Source: Alcaligenes faecalis (GTDB taxonomy: Bacteria > Pseudomonadota > Gammaproteobacteria > Burkholderiales > Burkholderiaceae_B). From it: DNA of 64,000 nucleotides. The notes beneath the pieces were generated by a model that was given only the letters and a program-made list of their open reading frames with translations, was not told the DNA's origin and ran no database searches. A program made the translations under genes and the position numbers. The stretch spans positions 1,980,944-2,044,943 of the forward strand of contig NZ_CP031747.1 of the NCBI RefSeq assembly GCF_005311025.1. The letters are read 5' to 3'. Positions 59,269 to 64,000 of the stretch are shown one piece after another (position 1 is the stretch's first letter; every line of letters starts with the position of its first letter).

Positions 59269-60666
59269 ATGCTAATCAATGTCAATTGCATTCGCCGTAC
59301 CCCTGCCGCATTGCTGCGCAAGGCCGGCCTGAGCGCAGCCGTCCTGTCCCTGTCCCTGGCCAATGCCTTTGCGGCCCCCGCTTTTGACCAGCCTGATGCT
59401 GACTTTCGCGGTTCCCTGAATGCTGCTGGCGTGGTCTATGCAGGCTCCGAAGCCCAACTGGCAGGCCGTGGTTTCACCCCCGGCCAGGAAGTGATCCTGC
59501 TGCAAAACGGTCACACTCTGACCCCTCAAGCCCTGGTTGCCGACAAAGAAGGCAATCTGAGCACCAAGATCGCCATCCCCGCTGACGCCGCTGTGGGCGT
59601 GCACCCTGTGGTCATGCAAGTCAGCAAGCCCTCGACGGCCGACATCTTCAATCTGAAGGTGTCCCCAAAAGTTGAGCTGAGCGGTCAGGACAAATTCGAA
59701 CTGCAATCCCAGCACCTGGTGCCCGGCTTGTACCAAAGCGCCTACAGCCCCAAGAACAAAGTGCTGTTCGTGACTTCCGCCGTGGGCCGCCCACCCGTCA
59801 AGCAGTCGCAATTGGTCAAAGTGAACCCCAAGACCCTGGCGGTTGAAGCCAGCGTGACACCTGCCGCCCAAAAAGGCCGTGACGATGGTCAGGTTCAAGC
59901 CGTTTACGGTGTGGACGTGGACGACAAGCAAGGCAATGTCTGGGTCACCAACACCCGCAGCAGCTCCATTGCTGTCTACAGCCAGAAAGACCTGAAACTG
60001 GTCAAACAGTTTGAAGACGGCGTCGTCAGCCACCCACGCGACGTGGTTGTAGACGAGAAAACAGACCGTGCCTACGTGTCCTCGCCCGGCGCCAACACCG
60101 TAGCTGTATTCGACACCAAGAAGCTGACTCAGCTGGACCCGATCGAGCTGCAATCGAAGACCCGCAACAAGCCCGGCAGCATGAGCCTGATTCTGGACGC
60201 TGAAAAAGACCGTCTGTACACCGTCAGCGCCAGCACCAACGAGCTGATCATTATTGACCTGAAAAACGGCAATGCTCAAACCGTATTCCCCGTGCCCGGT
60301 GCACGTGGTCTGGCTGGTGTGTCGGTAGACAGCAAGAATGACCAGGTCTACGTCGCCGCCCAAGGCAGCGACAACCTGCTGATCATCAATGCCAAAGACG
60401 GTGCCGTTCAGCACGACATCAAGATCGGTGCCGGTGCCCTGAACGTGGTCTTCGATCCCAAGACATCCCTGGCTTACGTGGCCTCCCGCGGTGCGGGCAC
60501 CGTGACGGCCGTGAACGGTAAGGGTGAAATCGTTGCCAACCTGGACGGTGGCAGCTTCCCCAACCACGTCTCCCTGGATGGCGAAGGCAATGCCTATCTG
60601 GTCAACAAATCCAAAGGTAAGGATGACCAGACGGCTGACCGCATCACACGCCTGCACCTGAAGTAA
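59269..60666 (+). CDS. Exported YncE-like beta-propeller protein
   Basis: 465 residues with a Sec signal peptide ending AVLSLSLANAFAAP (cleavage about residue 36). Residues 40-130 look like an Ig-type fold (GSEAQLAGRGFTPGQEVILLQNG). From about 145 on there are seven repeating NHL/YVTN-type blades, for example VYGVDVDDKQGNVWVTNTRSSSIAVYSQ, HPRDVVVDEKTDRAYVSSPGANTVAVFD and LAGVSVDSKNDQVYVAAQGSDNLLIIN. E. coli YncE is a similar periplasmic propeller in the Fur regulon. Its place between exporter and biosynthetic genes points to a role in iron or siderophore handling in the periplasm; molecular role unknown. Confidence 0.86.
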   Translation: MLINVNCIRRTPAALLRKAGLSAAVLSLSLANAFAAPAFDQPDADFRGSLNAAGVVYAGSEAQLAGRGFTPGQEVILLQNGHTLTPQALVADKEGNLSTKIAIPADAAVGVHPVVMQVSKPSTADIFNLKVSPKVELSGQDKFELQSQHLVPGLYQSAYSPKNKVLFVTSAVGRPPVKQSQLVKVNPKTLAVEASVTPAAQKGRDDGQVQAVYGVDVDDKQGNVWVTNTRSSSIAVYSQKDLKLVKQFEDGVVSHPRDVVVDEKTDRAYVSSPGANTVAVFDTKKLTQLDPIELQSKTRNKPGSMSLILDAEKDRLYTVSASTNELIIIDLKNGNAQTVFPVPGARGLAGVSVDSKNDQVYVAAQGSDNLLIINAKDGAVQHDIKIGAGALNVVFDPKTSLAYVASRGAGTVTAVNGKGEIVANLDGGSFPNHVSLDGEGNAYLVNKSKGKDDQTADRITRLHLK

Positions 60667-60735
60667 ACCGCCCGAATGCGCCCCTTCCATGAGAAGGGGC
60701 GCCAAGGCAAAACCCTTGCCCCAAAAAGGACTCCT

Positions 60736-61941
60736 ATGAATAGCCGTATAGCCGACCAAGTCCGCCATGCCACCATTGAAGAATGGTTAGGTCATTACCA
60801 GGCCGACAGCAGCGTATTTGCCTCTCCCACCGTCAGTTTGATGGCACACGGCACGGCACTGGAGCGGCATACCAACAATGCCCAAGGGCAACTGCTCTCT
60901 GATGCCCAAGCCTTGCTGGCGCAAGCCGCTCAGCAAGGTCTGGACGCCCCCCTGTTGATGGGAGTGATCCCCTTTAACCCGACTCGCCAGGCTTACCTGC
61001 GCGTTCCCAAAGAATATCAGCGCGATCCCGTCCTGCTGCGCCCGGTACAGCGCCCGCCGTTGGCCAAATCCAGCAACAGCATTGCCAGCCAAAGCCTGCT
61101 GCCTGATGGCGAAGGCTACGAAGACAGCGTCAGCCGCATCCTGGCCACGATGCGCGAACAGAACATTGCCAAAACCGTGATGGCCCGCACTGTCACCATC
61201 ACCCTGAACGAAGCCCTGGACCGTCAGACTGTGTTGAGCAATATGCTCCACAGCAATCCTGCCGGTTACACCTACGCCCTGCCCTTGCCGGGCGGCAAGG
61301 CTCAAGACCCGGATCTGTTTTTTGGGGCCAGCCCCGAGTTGCTGGTGCGTCGCCAGGGCGATCTGGTTACCGTCAACCCGCTGGCAGGCACCGCCCCCCG
61401 CTTTGCCGACCCACAGCGCGACCAGGCCAGCGCCGACAGCTTGATGGCCTCCAGCAAAGACCTGCGCGAGCACGCCTACGTCATTGAAGACGTGGTGCGT
61501 ATCCTGTCCCAGTTCTGCGACTCCCTGGACGTGCCTGATGGCCCCAGCCTGACCAGCACCGCCAACCTGTGGCACCTGTCCACCCGTATCAGCGGCCGTT
61601 TGCGTGACCCGTCCGTCACCTCTTTGGAACTGGCACTGGCCATGCACCCCACGCCGGCCGTTTGCGGCCTGCCTACCCAGCCCGCCATGCAGGCCATCGA
61701 AGCCACTGAAGCCTTTGATCGCGGCTACTTTGCAGGCGCCATAGGCTGGAACGACCACGAAGGCAACGGCGAATGGGCAGTCGCCATTCGTTGCGGCCAT
61801 TACACCCAGCAAGGGCTGACCTTATCGGCTGGCGCCGGCATTGTGGACGGCTCCGTCCCTGCCCTGGAACGTCAGGAAACCGGCAATAAACTCATGACCC
61901 TGATCAACTCATTGGGTCTGGCCCAGAACATAACCATCTAA
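60736..61941 (+). CDS. entC: Isochorismate synthase (EntC/DhbC)
   Basis: 401 residues from the ATG at 60736 with AAAAGGA upstream; longer frame upstream is not family-like. Chorismate-binding domain motifs: DLFFGASPELLVRRQGDLVTVNPLAGTAPR, LRDPSVTSLELALAMHPTPAVCGLP and FAGAIGWNDHEGNGEWAVAIRCG, with metal-binding glutamates and the lysine (about 147, KTVMARTV) used for water activation. It converts chorismate to isochorismate, the first step to 2,3-DHB. Confidence 0.93.
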   Translation: MNSRIADQVRHATIEEWLGHYQADSSVFASPTVSLMAHGTALERHTNNAQGQLLSDAQALLAQAAQQGLDAPLLMGVIPFNPTRQAYLRVPKEYQRDPVLLRPVQRPPLAKSSNSIASQSLLPDGEGYEDSVSRILATMREQNIAKTVMARTVTITLNEALDRQTVLSNMLHSNPAGYTYALPLPGGKAQDPDLFFGASPELLVRRQGDLVTVNPLAGTAPRFADPQRDQASADSLMASSKDLREHAYVIEDVVRILSQFCDSLDVPDGPSLTSTANLWHLSTRISGRLRDPSVTSLELALAMHPTPAVCGLPTQPAMQAIEATEAFDRGYFAGAIGWNDHEGNGEWAVAIRCGHYTQQGLTLSAGAGIVDGSVPALERQETGNKLMTLINSLGLAQNITI

Positions 61942-61955
61942 GGGAGACACGATTC

Positions 61956-62594
61956 ATGACCATTCACGCCTTGCCCAGCTACGAGCTGCCTCAAACCCCC
62001 GTAGCCAACCGCGTCAATTGGCGCCCACAGGCCAATCGTGCCGCCCTGCTCATTCACGATATGCAGACCTACTTTCTGCAGAAATACGATATGAGCCAGG
62101 CTCCTATCCCCATGTTGATCGAACGCATTGCCGCCCTGCGCGAGGTTTGCCACAAGCTGGGAATACCCGTGTTCTACACCGCCCAGCCTACCGAGCAGCC
62201 CGAAAAAGACCGCGCCTTGCTGAACGACTTCTGGGGCCCCGGCCTGACCGCCAGCGAATTTCACAGCCAGCAAGCCGTCGTGCCCGAGCTGACACCGGCC
62301 GAAAACGACATCATGCTGACCAAGTGGCGCTACAGCGCCTTCCAGCGCTCCGACCTGCGTGAGCAACTGCGCAATCTGGGCCGCGATCAACTGATCATCA
62401 CCGGCGTTTACGCCCACATCGGCTGCATGACCACCGCCCTGGAAGCCTTCATGCAAGACGTGCAGCCCTTCCTGGCCATCGACGGCGTTGCCGACTTCTC
62501 GCTGGAAGAACACCACATGGCGATCCGCCACGTCTCGCAACGCTGCGGCGTCAGCCTGACCTGCGCCGAAATCCAGGACAGCCTGCAAAGCTAA
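61956..62594 (+). CDS. Isochorismatase, stand-alone (EntB N-terminal domain without carrier)
   Basis: 212 residues with AAGGGAGA upstream. Begins MTIHALPSYELPQTPVANRVNWRPQANRAALLIHDMQTYFLQKY; D-M-Q (about residue 37) is the catalytic aspartate region. WGPGLTA, LTKWRYSAFQRSDL (Lys) and ITGVYAHIGCMTTALEAF (Y-A-H-x-G-C, about 145-152) complete the isochorismatase site. EntB and DhbB are about 285-310 residues because of a C-terminal ArCP; here the protein stops at the domain end and the carrier is encoded at 53727. It makes 2,3-dihydro-2,3-DHB and pyruvate. Confidence 0.94.
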   Translation: MTIHALPSYELPQTPVANRVNWRPQANRAALLIHDMQTYFLQKYDMSQAPIPMLIERIAALREVCHKLGIPVFYTAQPTEQPEKDRALLNDFWGPGLTASEFHSQQAVVPELTPAENDIMLTKWRYSAFQRSDLREQLRNLGRDQLIITGVYAHIGCMTTALEAFMQDVQPFLAIDGVADFSLEEHHMAIRHVSQRCGVSLTCAEIQDSLQS

Positions 62595-62607
62595 ACAGGA
62601 AGCACAC

Positions 62608-63390
62608 ATGAGCACACAAGAATTTGCAGGTGAATGCGTAGCCGTCACGGGCGCGGCCCGTGGCATTGGCGCTGCCGTCACCCAACTACTGCTGGAACGA
62701 GGCGCCAGCGTCATCGCTCTGGACCTGGACGTAGAAGGACTGACCCAACTGAGTCAATCCGAATACAGTGATCGGGTTTCCTGCCACCTGGTCGACATCA
62801 GCCAAGCCGATGCCGTTGATGCAGCGCTGGCCCAAGGGCAGGAAAAACTGGGCCCCATTCATCGTTTAGCCTGTGTCGCGGGCGTCCTGCAAATGGGCCG
62901 CATCACCGAGCTGAGCAACGAACAATGGGATCGCACCTTTGCCATCAACACCACCGGCGTCTTCAACGTCTGCCGCAACGTGGCCAAAGGCATGATCGAG
63001 CGCAAGCAAGGCGCCATCGTCAACGTCAGCTCCAACTCCGCCGCCACACCACGCATCGCCATGGGAGCCTACGCCGCCTCCAAAGCCGCCGTCACCCAAC
63101 TGAGCCGCTGCCTGGGCCTAGAACTGGCCCCACACGGCATCCGGGTGAACATCATCTCCCCCGGCTCCACCGACACCCCCATGCAACAAGCCATGTGGGC
63201 ACAAGGCAGCTCGCGCGAAACCGTCATCGCGGGTTCCGGCGAAAACTACCGTCTGGGCATCCCCCTGCAAAAAATCGCCAACCCCGAAGAAATCGCCGAA
63301 GCCGTCCTGTTCCTGCTCTCGGACCGCGCCAGCCACATCACCCTGTCCGACCTGCGAGTAGACGGCGGTGCCACACTGGACCAAGGCTAA
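62608..63390 (+). CDS. entA: 2,3-Dihydro-2,3-dihydroxybenzoate dehydrogenase (EntA/DhbA)
   Basis: 260 residues, short-chain dehydrogenase. TGAARGIGAAV (NAD-binding, about 13-23), CVAGVLQMGRITEL, NVSSNSAATPRIAMGAYAASKAAV (Ser, Tyr-x-x-x-Lys, about 140-160) and the C-terminal DRASHITLSDLRVDGGATL, which is the EntA-type ending. It oxidises dihydro-DHB to 2,3-DHB. Last gene of the siderophore operon; 13 bases after the isochorismatase gene and 12 bases before a strong terminator. Confidence 0.95.
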   Translation: MSTQEFAGECVAVTGAARGIGAAVTQLLLERGASVIALDLDVEGLTQLSQSEYSDRVSCHLVDISQADAVDAALAQGQEKLGPIHRLACVAGVLQMGRITELSNEQWDRTFAINTTGVFNVCRNVAKGMIERKQGAIVNVSSNSAATPRIAMGAYAASKAAVTQLSRCLGLELAPHGIRVNIISPGSTDTPMQQAMWAQGSSRETVIAGSGENYRLGIPLQKIANPEEIAEAVLFLLSDRASHITLSDLRVDGGATLDQG

Positions 63391-63402
63391 ACAGCCAGAC
63401 GC

Positions 63403-63431
63403 AAAAAAGGGCGGAATCTCCGCCCTTTTTT
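63403..63431 (+). terminator. Terminator after the siderophore operon
   Basis: AAAAAAGGGCGG pairs with CCGCCCTTTTTT around AATCT. Strong stem and T-run 12 bases after the entA stop; the symmetric A-run would also work in the other direction. Confidence 0.95.
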
Positions 63432-63600
63432 ATTGCCCATCGGAACGAGGCCGGACAAAAGCATACGAACATCCCTACTAGTGACAGTGCCGATAAGGAC
63501 TGACCACCTATTGCCAAGTCAAGGAAGAATACGAACGAACCGAAACATCGTAAATGCGACTCAATGAAGACAGACTCAGTCAGGTCAAATCGGATCGAAT

Positions 63601-63626
63601 CAGGTCAGGTCAGGTCAGGTCAGGTC
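63601..63626. repeat. CAGGT tandem repeat
   Basis: Five consecutive CAGGT units followed by CA, with further diverged copies on the left (CAGTCAGGTCAAATCGGATCGAAT) in the preceding 35 bases. Noncoding; likely slippage-prone. The flanking 63432-63600 and 63627-63791 show no gene or other structure I can name. Confidence 0.85.
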
Positions 63627-63791
63627 AGCATCAGATTAGACCTGCTCAGTGCAGGTAGCCTCCTATCAGCTACCTCTTAATTCCGTCGAGTCTGTGAACT
63701 AGATCGAGCAGCTCCAGCGTGCCAACCGCCCCCGCCAACAACCGTTGAAAGCAGGCCCACTCAAGAGCACTGCCACCATGCTGTTCGGGTC

Positions 63792-64000
63792 GGGGCAGGC
63801 TCCGGCGGGGCGGATCAGAGTGCTTGCCGCGGGCCTGAGATTGCGTAGGGATGCAAGGGGCCTGCTGTTTGAGCCAGGCGCTTGTACTTGGTCCGGGGGA
63901 CCAAGTACCTGGCGAGTTCAGGCCCCGCCCGTAGCAATCTCAGGACAAGGGAACTGGTGCGCAGCACCAGCAAGCGCTCAGCCCCGCCGGAGCCTGCCCC
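63792..64000. repeat. Long imperfect inverted repeat reaching the window edge
   Basis: The outer 20-base arm at 63792-63811 is a perfect complement of 63981-64000. Further complementary pairs lie inside in nested order: CCTGAGATTGC (63834-63844) with GCAATCTCAGG (63934-63944), GGGGCCTG (63857-63864) with CAGGCCCC (63919-63926), and GTACTTGGTC (63884-63893) with GACCAAGTAC (63899-63908). AGTGCTTG (63819-63826) pairs nearly with CAAGCGCT (63971-63978). The whole could fold as one long hairpin. No open frame of note inside. Confidence 0.85.

Noticed and set aside
59264..59290. A third Fur-like site around the YncE-like start (GATGCTAATCAATGTCAAT)
   Set aside because: Overlaps the coding start and matches the consensus only partly; not convincing by eye.
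59272..60768. A 498-codon open frame on the minus strand opposite the YncE-like gene
   Set aside because: The plus-strand protein has a signal peptide and regular propeller repeats; the minus frame has no family motif and is a by-product of the high third-position GC.
63601..63626. Possible CRISPR-like array
   Set aside because: Units are 5 bases long and contiguous with no spacers; it is a simple tandem repeat.

Overview
The window looks like chromosomal DNA of a high-GC betaproteobacterium. The gene content (many NMT1/TauA-type transporters, LysR regulators, small catabolic operons, short GC-rich REP-like repeats) fits the Alcaligenaceae, and an Alcaligenes-like host is my best guess. That is inferred from protein style, not from a database search. 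No rRNA, tRNA, CRISPR array, prophage or transposase was found.

Layout. 1-2.2 kb (-): a polar amino-acid ABC importer (partial permease, ATPase, binding protein). 2.2-12.3 kb: a LysR regulator diverging from a catabolic operon made of an NMT1-type ABC importer, a deaminase-type amidohydrolase, a hydantoinase-like amidohydrolase, an M20 amidase, a flavin reductase, an Asp/Glu/hydantoin racemase and a hydratase. Together they look like a route for import and ring opening of a nitrogen heterocycle. 12.4-18.6 kb: resistance and maintenance genes (APH(3')-II-type kinase, GNAT, GrpB, a TetR-ABC exporter pair facing a DUF418 membrane protein across two TetR-type operators, and another GNAT). 18.6-20.6 kb: a LysR gene diverging from a class IV aminotransferase. 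20.6-25.1 kb (-): a four-gene lipid or secondary-metabolite operon centred on a ketosynthase III fused to a heme-oxygenase-like diiron domain, with a desaturase, a sterol-desaturase-type hydroxylase and an unrecognised protein. 25.3-32.2 kb: pirin, a small exported protein, a TerC-CBS protein, an orphan FecR, a LysR/YdcZ divergent pair and a Bcr/CflA exporter. 32.4-35.6 kb: a large Suv3-like helicase. 35.7-40.4 kb: an iron-siderophore importer with two esterases. 40.5-46.6 kb: a second small-molecule operon (opine-dehydrogenase-like, 3-hydroxyacyl-CoA-dehydrogenase-like, TauABC-type importer with two permeases) followed by a MarR gene.

46.8-63.4 kb is the major block. A Fur-box-like site precedes a complete branched-chain-amino-acid-type (LIV/HAAT) ABC importer, which runs without a gap into a catecholate siderophore pathway: Sfp-type PPTase, EntE, free aryl-carrier protein, EntF-like C-A-T-TE synthetase, EntS-like exporter, YncE-like beta-propeller, isochorismate synthase, isochorismatase and EntA. 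The adenylation-domain residues match the EntF serine code, so the expected building block is 2,3-dihydroxybenzoyl-serine. The importer and esterases at 35.7-40.4 kb, also behind a Fur-like site, are the natural uptake and iron-release partners.

The last 600 bases carry no gene. They hold a strong terminator, a five-base tandem repeat and a roughly 210-base imperfect inverted repeat that runs to the window edge. The items most worth a second look are the fused ketosynthase-diiron operon, the LIV-type transporter inside the siderophore operon, and the heterocycle operon with its altered hydantoinase metal site and its duplicated regulator-like site.
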